64,000 bases of DNA from Ignelater luminosus (lineage: Eukaryota > Arthropoda > Insecta > Coleoptera > Elateridae): positions 1 to 64,000 of the forward strand of contig VTPC01090598.1 in assembly GCA_011009095.1 (NCBI GenBank). The letters are read 5' to 3'. Below the pieces are notes generated by a model, which was given only the letters and a program-made list of their open reading frames with translations, did no database searches and was not told the origin of the DNA. A program made the position numbers and the translations under genes. This document shows, piece after piece, positions 22,827 through 34,429 of this stretch. Every line of letters begins with the position of its first letter. The first letter of the stretch is position 1.

Positions 22827-24656
22827 CAGTGTGTCCAAAAAGTATGGAATATTCTATATATCTCAGTAAATATGCATTTTTTGGATAAATGTTTCCTATA
22901 AAAATTGTTTAGTGTTTAGTTTTACATTACAAGACAATACCAAATAACTATTAAAAAAACAAAAACTGGACGAATAACGCTTCAGTTTTTTTATCGGGAA
23001 GGTATCCCTTTATTGTACTCACTTGATAAAGAATGTTTTTCTCTTTTCACTGATATGAAACTTTAATACACTTCTATAAGTAAATTTTGATTAAAATGCA
23101 AAAAATTGTTTGAATAACGCTTAAAAGTTTATTTCAATATTCTGTTCTGTTACTTTTCTAGTATGCGGTCTTTTAAATTTTCAATATCATTTAGTCACAT
23201 TATGGTCGGTGTAATACACTTTTGTTTGTTGCAACAATTGAACGCGTCGTAAAAATGTCAATTAATAATTGAACTAAAGTGAAACGTTATTTGTTTAATT
23301 AATTTAGACATTTTGATTAACGTGAAGATAGCAGAGTTACAAAAAATCGTATCGAAATGTTAATAATGTTGGAATATCGAGACAGTAAGAAAACACAGGA
23401 AAAAGTTTGCAATTTGTTTAATAACGTGATCTTGAATACCATATTTTTCAGTTTACTGTAAGTAAAATTTTGCATGAATTTTATGGGACGGGTTCTGTCA
23501 AAGATCGTCCACAATAGGCAGACCTAAAGCTCTAAATAATGAACAACGTGAGACTGTAATGTTGGCTGTCGTGGAAAATCTACATGTTTCTGTTCGAAAA
23601 ATTGCTCGTGAACATACTTTGAAGAAATTCACTACACACGAAGTTCTAAGAAAGAAGAAGTGGCATCCGTATAAACCTTGTGTAGTTTAAGAATTATTAT
23701 GATTTAGATTGAAGATTGCAATTTTGCGAAAAAATAACGCATAGGCTTCAGAAAAGTGCAAATTTTCATAACTGATAAGGCAACGTTTTGTTTGACTGGT
23801 ACCATTAACAAGAAAAACACGCGTTACTGATCTTTGCTAAATCCTGGCTGGCATGTAGAAGGGCACACCCAATATCAGCAGAAAGTCAGTGTCTGGTCAG
23901 GGATTATTAGAACCCAAATTTTGAAAGCTTTTATTGTAGAACATAATTTAACAACGGATGTGTATCTAGATTTCTTAAGATTTGACTTGGTTCCTGCTTC
24001 AGCTGTTCTATTTCCTAATGAACTAGATCCAGATGTACCCCATAATATAATATGGTTGCAACAAGACGCGGCTCCTCCTCATTTCGGAATTAATGTCCGA
24101 TAGTTTCTTGACAATACTTTCTCTTATCGATGGATAGGCAGAAGAGGTGCAATAGAATGGCCAACCCGATCGCCGGATTTAAGTTCACTTGATTTTTTTC
24201 TGTGGGGCCATCTCAAAAGTAAGATTTATGTTGATATGACGGAAGATATGGAAACTCTAAAAGATTGTATAAAAACAGAGATTAGAGCTATCAGACCAGA
24301 ATCGATTCAAAATGTAATAAACGAATTTGAAAAACGACTTTATCATTGCCAAGCGGTGAATAGTGCACACTTTGAACATCTTCTATGAACTGTAAAGTGT
24401 AGTTATACAAAATCTTCAATTCGTAACAGATGAAAATTGAAATAAACTTTCAAACATTTTTTTGCGTTTTAATCAAATTTACTTATGCAAGTGTATGAAA
24501 CTTTTACATCATTGAAAAGAAAAAAACATTCTCTATCAAATTAGTACAATTAAGGAATACCTTACCATTTGATATTGCTTTGTAACGTAAAACTAAACAG
24601 TAAACAGCTTTTATAGAAAACATTTTTCCATAAAATGCATATTTACCGAGATATAC
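22827..24656 (+). mobile_element. Tc1/mariner element with long inverted ends
   Basis: The left arm from CAGTGTGTCC (22827) includes ATATCTCAGTAAATATGC, AACATTTA-type words and GTTTAGTTTTACATTACAA. The complement of 24480-24656 repeats these in order, giving arms of about 180-210 bp. An adjacent TA precedes the left end. The outermost 28 bp of the left arm have no partner at the right, where a different sequence begins (CAGTGTGTTCAAG at 24656). The transposase pseudogene lies between. Confidence 0.75.
23300..24390 (+). pseudogene. Tc1/mariner-superfamily transposase pseudogene
   Basis: The N-terminal part, in broken frames at 23320-23690, gives a helix-turn-helix region with 'SVKDRP' and 'GRPKALNNEQRETVMLAV'. 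23834-24103 encodes 'QYQQKVSVWSGIIRTQIL' then 'WLQQDAAPPHF', the second catalytic aspartate. After a stop, 'RWIGRRGAIEWPTRSPDLSS' then 'LDFFLWGHLKSKIY' gives the third aspartate and the usual tail; the frame ends at about 24386 with 'HFEHLL'. The wording matches the mariner-like lineage widespread in insects that has 'W.arSPDLtplDfFLWG'. Multiple stops and frameshifts; the first catalytic aspartate is not readable. Confidence 0.85.
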
Positions 24657-25364
24657 AGTGTGTTCAAGATAAGAATGCTTATCATGGAGATCTTGGAAAT
24701 GGTGAGAGATACAGGATCGGTTAAATTTGATGAAAGTCGGCTATTTATAGGACCTTTTTGTTGGAGTTTGCAAAATTTAGATATCTTGGATAGTTTCTGA
24801 GATATTTCAAAATAAGTAAATTTCTCGATTTTCGTTTTTATTTTTTCTTTCATTTATTTATCATTCCGAGATATCGGAAAACTAAAACCATTTTTCCATT
24901 GTCACTTTTTGTGCTCTATTCAAACAAAACTTTTGTACGTTTCGGTTTCGAGTAACCATCATCAACTTTGTGTTTTTAAATGGGCGGATAAACAATTGAA
25001 AATTGTTCTGGATAGCTCTTGTTGTCATGATTCTGATGATGTAAACATGATAGGGTTAGGCTCCACTTTTAAAGAAAAGCACCAACACGACTTTATTTTC
25101 AAGATGCATATGACAGTACTAACTAATGTCTAACTGATTACATTAGTAAACAGTAAATAAACTTGAACAAAGGGCATATTAGCTTCTTCTTCAACTGACT
25201 TCTGTCGCGGTTAAGCAGACTCCCCGACTTCCACTTACATGGACACTTATTTTAAAACGTGCACTATTTAAACGCATTTACAACTTGCACAACCACCTCA
25301 CAATCAAAAGGAAGGAAATTTTCAACAATATTTAATCTCCCATATGAAACATTGCTATTAAAGG
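24657..25364. other. Start of a second element and unassigned sequence
   Basis: CAGTGTGTTCAAGATAAGAATG reads like the terminus of another cut-and-paste element of the same group, but no matching right end or transposase follows. 25140-25320 is unassigned. Confidence 0.3.
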
Positions 25365-25545
25365 GTAAAGCGAAAACAATTTAATGTGCATTAAAAGCAA
25401 TAAAATGTCTAGGACATTATTAATTAATTTGATATTATTAATTAATTCCGTTAAATAAAAAAATTGAAAAATCTAAATTAAAATACTGCAAGCAAAGATA
25501 GATAACACATGCCAGTAAACACGTGCATATTGTAATAGTATAAAG
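25365..25545 (+). repeat. Dispersed GTGTCTCAC family, 5' portion
   Basis: 'GCTATTAAAGGGTAAAGC', 'GTCTAGGACATTATTAAT', 'GCAAGCAAAGATAGATAA' and 'CCAGTAAACACGTGCATA' match 47270-47420 in order. The copy stops before the GTGTCTCAC core. Confidence 0.75.
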
Positions 25546-26399
25546 CCCCATTATCTTATCTGATAGTTCTATTATTCTGCCATCAGATACTATACACAAA
25601 ATACTTACTCTTAAACTTAATTTTTTCTTATCTCAGGGTTTCCTTTTTTTATTGTAGGTTATGTTTAAATGTCGATTTTCTGATTTATTAGGTTATTAGA
25701 GGTTAGTTATAAGCTACATTACCATGATCTATTTTTAAGTTGTCAAAAAAATTTATTGTGACACTTAATTGTTTTTAACGAATTTTTTTACAAATTGAGA
25801 ATTTTACGTTGATCCTCTGTTCCAAATTTGACTTATAACCTAACTTTGCACGACAATACTTTTTCTTTAATTTTTACTAAACCTCACTTACTATTTGTTT
25901 TATGCGGCACAATAAGTTATGACCAATTAACTTTCAAGATACAGATAAAGATGTACTTTTTTTAAATGGTCTCTACAATACAGTTAGAAACTTTACAAAG
26001 ATCTATTATTGCATTTTAGTACCTAATTAGTTGCATTAACAGACAAAGTAGAAAGTTTTTCAATTGAATTACTGATATTTTTGTAATCGCCCTTAAACAT
26101 TGTACGATTGTTTTTACTTGAAATAGGCTTTTCTTCAATACTTGACTTTGATGTCATATTTTTTGATAAAAAACAGATCCAAGTGAAAATTCTAGTTGAG
26201 AATATCCACCTAACCCTCTTATATTAAATTATACTTAAAAATGTTGGTATATTGAACTTTCGCAAAAATGTTTTTTGTCCTCCCGTAAACCAGTGTGCGT
26301 TATGAAAAACATCTCAAAGCAGTTTTTTTTAATTTTTTTATTTCATAACTGTATCTTCTTACAAAAAACCCTGACCCTTTCACTTAAATCAAATATATT
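25546..26399. other. Unassigned AT-rich sequence
   Basis: No coding pattern, repeat or RNA gene recognised. Confidence 0.4.
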
Positions 26400-27420
26400 T
26401 GTATTATTTTCCTGAAGTTGAAGATTGAATGAATTATGTTTTTCGAAAATGTCTGCGAAGCAGGAGAGCTTCATTAAAAATAACTTGTACAGGTCTACCG
26501 CATGCTTATGACCTTCCTTGCTTAAGAATATTGCTATTTTATTTTTCAGTTCGTAAACGAAGAATAAAACAACAATGATTTATGTTCAGCCTTCTCATCT
26601 TCACAAAGAGCAGCAAAAATCCTTGATTTTAGAGGTCTGGTTTTTATATGATTAACCTTATTAATAACTACTGTCAAAACAATATTTAGGTCAGAACTTA
26701 GCGATTTTGATGCTAAAGCTTCCCGGTAAATCATGCAGTGTCCAGATTACACTTTGCTTGTAAACTGTTATATAAACCAGACACAATTAAGCTTCATCGG
26801 TGCAAACTCCAAAACAATCTTTCCATTGCAAATTTGCGCTGACAGTAGCTTTATTTGTAATTGTGACTAACTCGTTGCTCTTTCTTTTGTTGGTTTGTAA
26901 AATAGCAAGTCTTCAGCTATTGTAGCGTGCTGACAAAATCTATAGTAGAAATCAAATGGGAATCATTACAGCTGTCTGTTGCTTCATCAAGTTGTATGGC
27001 AAACAATTTTTTAACTAATTCAGATTGCTAAATATCCACAAACATATCGTTAATTTTTTTGACAAACTGTATCGTCTAACAGAGAAATCTTCTTAAGTTG
27101 ATTAGCATAGCTTTCACCAAACATTTTTTCTGCAACATCTACAGCAGCTGGTAGAATATGTAGCTCTGGAATCGTGTGTGACCTTTTACATTTGGCTATT
27201 TTATAAGCCACTTTGTACGATGTCAATGAAGCTCTTTTATTTACTGTGAAAATTTGATTTCTGTTTTTCAAAAAATCTGAGTTTCTCTGCAAAACAATCA
27301 CAGTGTTTACCGATATTCTTTTTGTGCGGGGTTTCCAAATGCCTTTTTAATTTATTTAGTTCCATACTACCTGCAGCCAAAATTTGGAAAGAAACACATT
27401 CAGATTTTTTTTTCAGTACT
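26400..27420 (-). pseudogene. hAT transposase pseudogene (ZBED5/SCAND3-like)
   Basis: From the 5' side of the minus strand: about 27320-27410 gives 'MELNKLKRHLETPHKKN', the second half of a BED-type zinc finger. 27050-27301 gives 'SLTSYKVAYKIAKCKRSHTI', 'LHILPAAVDVAEKMFGESYA' and 'ISLLDDTV'. About 26900-27040 has 'IQLDEATDSCN', the first catalytic-aspartate region. 26546-26734 has 'SSDLNIVLTVVINKVNHIK' and 'RIFAALCEDEKAEHKSLLFY'. This is the hAT lineage that also gave the vertebrate ZBED5 and GTF2IRD2-type domesticated genes. The C-terminal dimerisation region is absent or unreadable, and frames are broken between blocks. It is an inactive relic. Confidence 0.85.
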
Positions 27421-27489
27421 TATTTCAGTGCTTGTAAACGATAAAGTGTCAGATGACGAAGTAGTACTAGTCTCATCAACAACTGGTCT

Positions 27490-28380
27490 GATCCATTACA
27501 AGTGATCAAGATACTCGATTCAAACAACTTTCAAAATTCGGAAACTAAGCAAGAAGAATGAACAGGTAGTCTATGCCAACAGGCTCAAGAAGCTTACAAA
27601 CGAGCCACTCCTCACTAAACGGCAATCTAAGTTCTTGGGCACAGTGCAACCTGATGGAAAAGGAAAAGATGCAGATAACATGTTGACTCCCGAGAAAATT
27701 ATATTACTTCTACTGACGAAATTCCAAATGTACCACAACTACCTTTAGACTAAACAGAAGAAAATATTCAAAAAAAATCCAGAGATTTATTGAAAAACTG
27801 TCTACAACATGTCAAAAGGAGGCGATATGCTATTGGCAGAAAAACGCATAAACTTTTTCAAGAAAACCGATTGAGATTCCTAGATATCTCTGTCTATAGA
27901 TTTTATTCATGCTCTTGGAGAAACGACTTGAAAATAGGTTGCTGATAGCAGTTACCACAAGAGCCATTATCGCTACCTAAACGACTTCGCTCACTACGAA
28001 GATTCTAGTTGTAGAGCAAGGCAGTCATACCTTTTCTCTCGCGCTTCCCAAAACTGAATCTTAGACTGACACTGTTAGCAAGCCAAATGAAATACCATCA
28101 CTTTGTACATTTTACATACTAAAGCGACAAGGAAACACCGGCCACAGGAGCAAACAACCGTTGTGGTATTCAAAAATAATCAACCATCTGCATACAACCA
28201 TCCGACTAACCATTAGCATTTCTTCAAACGCCTGCTATACAAATTCTACATCACCACATCTCCAATAAACTTGTTCCTCGTCTATTACCTTAACATTCGT
28301 TTCGTTACCTATGAAAAGCGTTGTTTTTGCATTTTACTCTGCTTATCACACTGAATAAAAGTCTCGGTTATGTTATTTTA
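27490..28380 (+). pseudogene. Ty3/gypsy-type pol 3' end relic (weak)
   Basis: The plus strand at 27515-27690 reads 'TTFKIRKLSKKNEQVVYANR' then 'LKKLTNEPLLTKRQSKF', like the integrase C-terminus of gypsy elements ('..vHanRLKp..'). 27740-27920 is coding-like with several stops. 28300-28400 has AATAAA and resembles an LTR end, though no second LTR was found. No catalytic motif is present, so the call is tentative. Confidence 0.45.
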
Positions 28381-28741
28381 TGTTTGGGTTCGTGCTTAGC
28401 AGTGCACCGTAACCTTTTTTATACTCTTTGCAGATATTATTTACATTTGTGTAGCAAATGTATTTCATATTATCTTTAGTTGGTAACTAATTGGTTAGTA
28501 GTCATCATTAGAAAAAACAGAAAAATTTTTTCCACAATGTTAACGGAGTACATAGAATGTATCTACTTATAGCAACAAATTCTAGTGTCCCAATGTTATT
28601 CGTTACAAGATAAACACTATCTTCTAATACCCTTTCGGGTATTCATTTCGTTCACAAATAGTAGTATACGTCGAAAAATTTAGGTAGGGTAAACGCACCT
28701 AAATACGTCCGGCTCCAGCTCTGTAAATACCGGTACTCTGC

Positions 28742-28927
28742 CTACCTTATTTTCGATGTTTGTAACTTCACAGTGATCGGGTACAAATTTATACAAGGTT
28801 TGCTAAAAAATACACAAGGTGGAATGTTAACAGATTTAAAATAAGTCGTACTTACAATACAACCGCTGGGAATAATTAAGAAAGGTAAAGCAATTAAAAT
28901 TTTAATCATATGGATAAAGATATCCAT
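28742..28927 (-). pseudogene. Truncated DUF1091 gene copy
   Basis: Exon 1 is intact (MIKILIALPFLIIPSGCI, 28927-28856) with the GTAAGT donor and the same acceptor (TTTTTTAG). Exon 2 is cut after 'QTLYKFVPDHCEVTNI' near 28758. The rest is missing, so no DUF1091 domain can be made. Confidence 0.75.
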
Positions 28928-29754
28928 ATTTTAAAATGTTCCCAAATAATCGTTGATCTTGGAAACTATGCCGGTTGGTTACTGATGTGGACTATTCTAT
29001 TTTTATGTATAGTACAGAATTAATTTGCATGTCCTCATAAAATCAGCGGATGTTTATCTACATTTTATGTTATCAGGAAGACCATCAGACCAATTAATCA
29101 TCGTCATTAAAATTGTTGAAAGTTAAAATAAACCACCCGTGAATAAAAACAATAATTTTTAAAGACTATCTTTTGTACCAAAAAATACACAACACAGTAA
29201 TTAAGTATCATTTGAAAATACAAACATGAGCAAGTAATACAGTAAAACTAAATAACAATAACGATTACATATCATAAACATAATAACCAAAAAAAAAATT
29301 ATAACCAGCAGAGATATTCAGGTTCATAGGAATTAATAACAATTGAGATATTAAAGAGATGTATATAATTTTGTTATCTTGGTGTAATTAGACTTAATTG
29401 ATAGATACACAAACAATAAAAATGAACCTCAGTAAAAAATTTACTAAACTTGATATCCGATAGATATTTGTAAAGGACAAAAAACCAAAATGCGTGTGCG
29501 GTTAAAATGTAAAAATAGTTATACTGGGTGTCTCACTAAGGAAGTAGAAAATTAATTGAAACAAATACTACTACTGATAATAATCTCTACCTATATTAGC
29601 GTATGTAAAAACAAATGCAACTTCCCAAACTAGTGAATTTTAAAAAATCTTGTCTTACAGACAAGAATTCCAACTACATAACAGATATTACGTTACGAGC
29701 ACCAAAGTGATGGTTAAAATATCTTTTTCGGGCTGTTATCTTTTAGCTTTTTGA

Positions 29755-29880
29755 TAGATACAAATGATTATCTTGAACGTGCTTTTTATTTCATTAATGC
29801 ATTAATTAAACCCCTTTGAACTTGTTCGAATAATTCCTTGTATTAGAGTGAGAGACCCAGTGCAAATTTCCCTATTCTTT
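29755..29880 (-). repeat. Dispersed GTGTCTCAC family, copy in duplication copy 2
   Basis: Counterpart of 20070-20195, better preserved at its end: 'TTGTATTAGAGTGAGAGACC' then 'CAGTGCAAATTTCCCTATTC'. Confidence 0.7.
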
Positions 29881-30299
29881 GTTTGCATTACTCTAATTCA
29901 CAATTTTTTATCTTCTATCAATTACTTTTGTCTGTTTGTTTAATAATGTCTCAGATATTTTATTTCTTTCAAGTAGTAGTTTATTCTTGCATATCAAGAC
30001 CGTAGCTGTGATTGAATTTGAGGAGGGGTTCCAGGAACGTACTCCTAAGTTCAATAAAAAAAACAATTTCTAACGAATAATAGAATCATTAAAACAACAA
30101 TTAACTAGAATTCTGGAGGGAGAGTTGTCTCCCAAACCCCCATCTCTAGCTACTGCCTTGCGAGCAGCGTTGATGACACTCTTTAGATGTTACCTGCTAC
30201 GGTTATTTTGGGGATGGCTAAGTAGAGTGCATGAAACGAAGAGTGAATGTGTGAATTTCGAAACAGAATGCACCCCTGGCAAATATTTCTAATACATCT

Positions 30300-31315
30300 T
30301 ACTCCATAAAATAGCACTAATTTTTTTAAAAAACTGTTTTGTCAGAATTCTCTTGTTTTAATTTTAAAGCATCAAAGAACTTTTGAGCTTTCTTAAGATG
30401 CAACTCCTTTTGAAAATTAAGCTTTTTGACTTCAGAATCATCCTTTTTAAGTGTGGCTGAATTTATTTATGCTAGTTTGGTACAGGTAGTGCATATATCT
30501 TTAGGGGATATGAAAAGGAAAAGTTATACTCTTTGTCAAATATTTTATGAAAAATTATTATCGGGATTTTTTTGTTGATAGTTCCTATGTAACATTGCAA
30601 TACTTAAATGCGGAGAAAGATATTTTCTATACCTATTTTGAGACCGACTATAAGTTGGTAAGTTATCCAAAAAGGTGTGAACTTGTGCAATGTTTTCATG
30701 TTTAATACGGTTAGATCTATTGGAATGCTTTCCGCGATAATCCCTTACATCATCGACCTTCTCAAAATTTAAAATATTTTTTCTTAGTCGATCTCTTTTT
30801 ATGCCATACATTGCTAAAAACATATTCTGGCATACTTTAACTGACTCACCTTTGACTCTAACAATATATTTAAAAACTCTTTTCGGGATTTTATTTATAT
30901 TTTTCCGCCTTAGAGCCGGTTTTACACGTACACAACCACGTGGATAATATTTTGTTTATTGTGGTTATTTAAATTGGTAAAATATTTAAACATCTCTTCA
31001 AACTTTTCCTTAGGTTTTTTCTGGTAACATTTGCAGCGACATACAGGCATATTCATCATTTTCCTAGATTTTCTAAGATGTTCCTTCTTTTGCGTTTTTT
31101 CCACATTGCAGGGTCAATTTTTCTTTTTTTTTTGCTTGTTTTTCTTCTTCCTCAGATTCAACTTCCTCACTGTCATGATCAGTCAAATTACTGTCCGGGA
31201 CCCATTCATCTTCAGAGGGCGTAAACGGCTTTAAATTAAATGAAATATTAATGTTTTGAAAAACAACAGTAATATAGGGATACCTACTATCTAAGCTTTT
31301 GTCAGACTCACTCAT
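30300..31315 (-). pseudogene. Unnamed TE-associated arthropod protein, broken
   Basis: Minus-strand frames in order: 31315-31073 starts MSESDKSLDS and is rich in D and E. 31104-30922 has 'MPVCRCKCYQKKPKEKFEEM' and 'FKYFTNLNNHNKQN', the 'C.CKC..K......ifk.fy.l.....q..fi' block. 30910-30545 reads 'VRVKGESVKVCQNMFLAMYG', 'DYRGKHSNRSN', 'VHTFLDNLPTYSRSQNRYRK' and 'YLSPHLSIAMLHRNY'. I know this pattern from a large family of uncharacterised insect proteins ('VCk.mFl.tl.i....v......dkRGKh', 'fP...SHYcr..s.r.YL...lsi..mY.ly'), usually in multicopy and probably transposon-borne; I cannot name its enzyme. Frameshifts separate the blocks and the C-terminal part is not readable. Confidence 0.6.
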
Positions 31316-31469
31316 TGTCCTTTTTAAGAATAGTCAAGCAAACTATATCACCTAAATCTCACAATAGGTACTAAATAACACGTGGAATAATATTAACTAA
31401 TTATTTTTAGGTTATAAGCACGGAATACAACATCAACCAACCTTTTATACCTACAATACATTAATAAAT

Positions 31470-31690
31470 TGACTTAGGGACTTATTAAAACAAAGGAACT
31501 TTTTAAACACATAGGGACTTCTTGCACAAAAATCACAAACAGTTTGAAAAAAGCACAAGAGCGTAAATGTAAGTTAGGGACTTCTTATTACAAATCTGAA
31601 AGCACCAATCGAAGGTTTGCACTTTTCTACGTAAGATGACACCAAAATCTCGAAAGTGTAAAAATGCCACTTAGGGACTTTTTGCACAAA
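31470..31690. repeat. Four TTAGGGACTT motifs upstream of the broken frame
   Basis: TAGGGACTT followed by a T/A-rich run and often TTGCACAAA occurs near 31478, 31503, 31573 and 31672. They lie just upstream of the start of the 31315 minus-strand frame. They may be subterminal binding repeats of the same element. A short plus frame at 31664-31846 begins inside the last one and matches nothing I know. Confidence 0.45.
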
Positions 31691-32039
31691 GCTCTTCAAT
31701 TATATCCAAGTTATGAAACTTTTAGTTATATCAGTGACGTACCTCAAAGTTTTCAAGAAATAAGCAGTAAGTGGAAGAAAGCAGTTAAAAGGGGGTTAAG
31801 TTTAATTAATGAAAATGAAACATATCACCTAAAGGTGATAATATAAAACCTGGTTATGCTTATAAATTAAATGTAGCTCAAGGCATTATTTACGTCTTCT
31901 TTATTCATGAGTATCCCTTTTTCATTAGGATTTTAATAAGTATGTACAGGATGAAAAATAAATTTTCTTCTTTTTTCGTATATGTATACGTATACGTTTA
32001 GTTTTTTCTTTCTCTGCATTATTAAGGAAGTTTAATGGA

Positions 32040-33160
32040 TTCCCTGAAAAGAATATCACTTAGATTCGATAGGGGGTATCCCCTTCAAGTTTAAAAATGA
32101 TGCCAATAGTTGGTTTTGTTATATTTAATATATCTGTGATTTTTGACCAGAAATCGTCTTCATCTAAAATATATCGTCGAAGTCGAGAATCAATTATAGA
32201 TTTCACCGAACTATGTCCCACAGCTTTCGGGAAAATATCTTTATTTTTTAATTAACTTGTTAATGAAGTAACTACCGATCTCCGCCTGGTATCAACACGT
32301 GTAATTAGTACAACTTCCTTTTTAAAGTCTTTTTCTTTTAAAACTTGCTTTGATTATGTCTTTAGAAATTGCGGCATATCTACAGATAAGAGTTAGTAAT
32401 TCAAATAGATCTTTAAGAAGCAAATTCAGCCCATGTGGAAAGCATCTATGTACTACTAGATGTATACCATGAACTCGCCATATTCCTCGCAATATCAGTT
32501 ATAAACCGTCGGAGTTCTGCTAAATCCGATTTGTTCTTTGCATTCTGACAAAACGTTAAACATATATTTTGCAGAATGACTGCTTGTTTTACTAGCAATC
32601 GTATATAATAAAATCTGCTTCTGAAATTTTATTTTGAATGGTGTTTTTGTTACATTTTTTTTCTTTTACCAATAAGGAATTAAAAATTACATATCTCGAC
32701 AAGCTGGTCTTATATTGCACATAAACTCCTTGAAATATATTCTCTACTAATGATACAGATCTTGCAAAGAGTATTCAAGTCATCCGCTTCAGAAACTATT
32801 ATTCGATCTACAAATTCATTCATTACTGAATTACTTCGGTCACGTACTACAGAAGTTTCATTTGATGTGTACATAACTGCTACAACTGCTGCCATCCGAT
32901 AAGTTCATCTTTATTACCTAAAATGTTATGCGATATATGAATATTTACCAAATCAAAATTATTATTGCAACTTGCCACTATTAGCATTAATATAATCATT
33001 AAACATTGATTTAATTTTAGCAGGAGCTTGCACATATTCACTCATGTGTTTTTTTGGCGAAATGGACTAGCAAGAAAAGATTTGTTACAAAACAAACAAA
33101 CTCCAAGGATGTATTTGCTAGCCTTATAACTAGATCTCGGATATTTAAGCATTAATAATG
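32040..33160 (-). pseudogene. Second hAT transposase pseudogene (DUF659-type)
   Basis: About 33050-33160 gives 'YILGVCLFCNKSFLASPFR', the first half of a BED zinc finger. About 32960-33045 gives 'VQAPAKIKSMFNDYI'. 32380-32470 gives 'HRCFPHGLNLLLKDLFELL', the conserved 'H.lNLl.kDi' block. 32050-32240 gives 'AVGHSSVKSIIDSRLRRYIL', 'DEDDFWSKITDILNITKP' and 'IFKLEGD', matching the middle domain where 'fW..l..i..i.kPi...i..lE.d' is usual. Stops and shifts occur throughout; the C-terminal dimerisation domain is not present. It belongs to a different hAT lineage from the relic at 26.4-27.4 kb. Confidence 0.7.
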
Positions 33161-33739
33161 GACAAAATGAGCACAAAATATTTTTTAATATTCAAAAAGA
33201 ATAAGCAAAATAAGCATATGTATGCACGAATAAACTCACATGTTCCTTAAAAAACAGCAAGGTATTTATGATTAAAAGTTTCGTTTTTTAATTAAATTTG
33301 TTAATTATGGTTACATACGTGCATATAGCATGTAACATCAGAGGAAAGAAAACAAAATTCAGACAATTATTTGATATTCAAAACACAGAGAAGGTATTGG
33401 CACCAAATAAAACGAAATTGATTTTTCTCATAGTATACTAGAGACAAATGATTTATTTAAAAAAAATTGTTAGATACATAAAATAAATAAACTATGATAA
33501 TACTCAAATTATAAATAATTCAAAAAGAGGTTTTCAGGAGCAAAACTTTTTCGTTTCGTTGAAAACGAGATTATACTCAAAAAATAAGTTTGTTTTGTGA
33601 TTTTGCTGTTCTGACAATATTTAGGGCTTCGTTAAGGCTAAGACTTGACTTTTCTAATTTTTCATGGCATCTGCAATGCACAAAATGTTACTAGCCTTGT
33701 ATAAAATATTTTGGCGCAAAAGTGTTTTTTTTTCAATGT
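33161..33739. other. Unassigned AT-rich sequence
   Basis: No reading frame, repeat or RNA gene recognised. Confidence 0.4.
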
Positions 33740-34096
33740 GTGAATTCAATTCGAAGTGATAGACCTGTACTTTTTTAAGAAGGAAGGCGTGACCGTGACC
33801 GTGTCTCAATGTTGGAAAATTTTCTACAGCAGAATGAAAGAGATTGTTGAAAAAGAAAAATTGGGGGTGTTGTGGTTCCAACAGGATAGGGCTACAGCTC
33901 ACACAGCCCGAATTTTATTCAATGTTTTGAAAGAAAAGTATTCGGGATGTCTGGTCTCTCTAGGGGTGATGTGATGAGGTGCCCGGTGCGGCCACCAGAT
34001 TTGAGCATTTGACATTTCTTTCTTTGGTGTTCAAAGTGTTCAAATATCGCCTTCATACCCAACAGAGCTGCGGGAGCGGATTATTGAAGAAGTTAA
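33740..34096 (+). pseudogene. Tc1/mariner transposase fragment (left part, split by copia)
   Basis: 33756-33974 encodes 'YFFKKEGVTVTVSQCWKIF' and 'LWFQQDRATAHTARILFNVL', the second catalytic-aspartate region. A shifted frame then gives 'RCPVRPPDLS' and 'FFLW', and 'PTELRERIIEEV' runs to 34096. The same reading resumes at 37414 after the copia element with 'PRNMCQ' and 'AVQTFRDGLQQCAAGNG', ending near 37525. The N-terminal half is absent. Confidence 0.8.
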
Positions 34097-34326
34097 TGTT
34101 GAGAAGGTCACTAAAACCCCTATTATAATGATAAATTAGTTTTAAGGTTATATAAATTGGCAATACAAAATGTGTGAAGTGTGTAGTAGTAGAAAAACCA
34201 CTTCGACTTCCTCCTCATGTCTATATCAAAAAGAAGATGCTTTGTGTTCCGGTGTAAAATGTGTTAATAAACTTTTAGTAGTAAAAAGGTCTTTTTTATT
34301 ATTTAAATCAGCAAATAAAACTGTCA
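34097..34326 (+). repeat. Copia 5' LTR
   Basis: 230 bp, with an AATAAA-type signal near its end. Compared with the 3' LTR it shows substitutions and small indels (for example an extra GTGTAAAATGTGTTAATA segment). Confidence 0.8.
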
Positions 34327-34429
34327 AGTTATAGGTCTAGAACGAGTTAAAGAGTAAAAACAATCATAAATAAAATTATCAGTGAAAAGAAGAAAATACG
34401 TGAGAAAAAAAAACAGAAAAATATATAAT

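Larger units (their letters stand above)
28525..30196. repeat. Segmental duplication, copy 2
   Basis: Collinear with copy 1 (17725-21345). A deletion replaced by about 65 bp of unrelated sequence (28690-28757) removed the region equivalent to 17900-18690, including exons 3, 4 and most of exon 2 of the DUF1091 gene. It lacks the 372-bp LTR insertion and carries a small insertion with the word ATACTGGGTGTCTC at 29518-29537. Confidence 0.85.
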
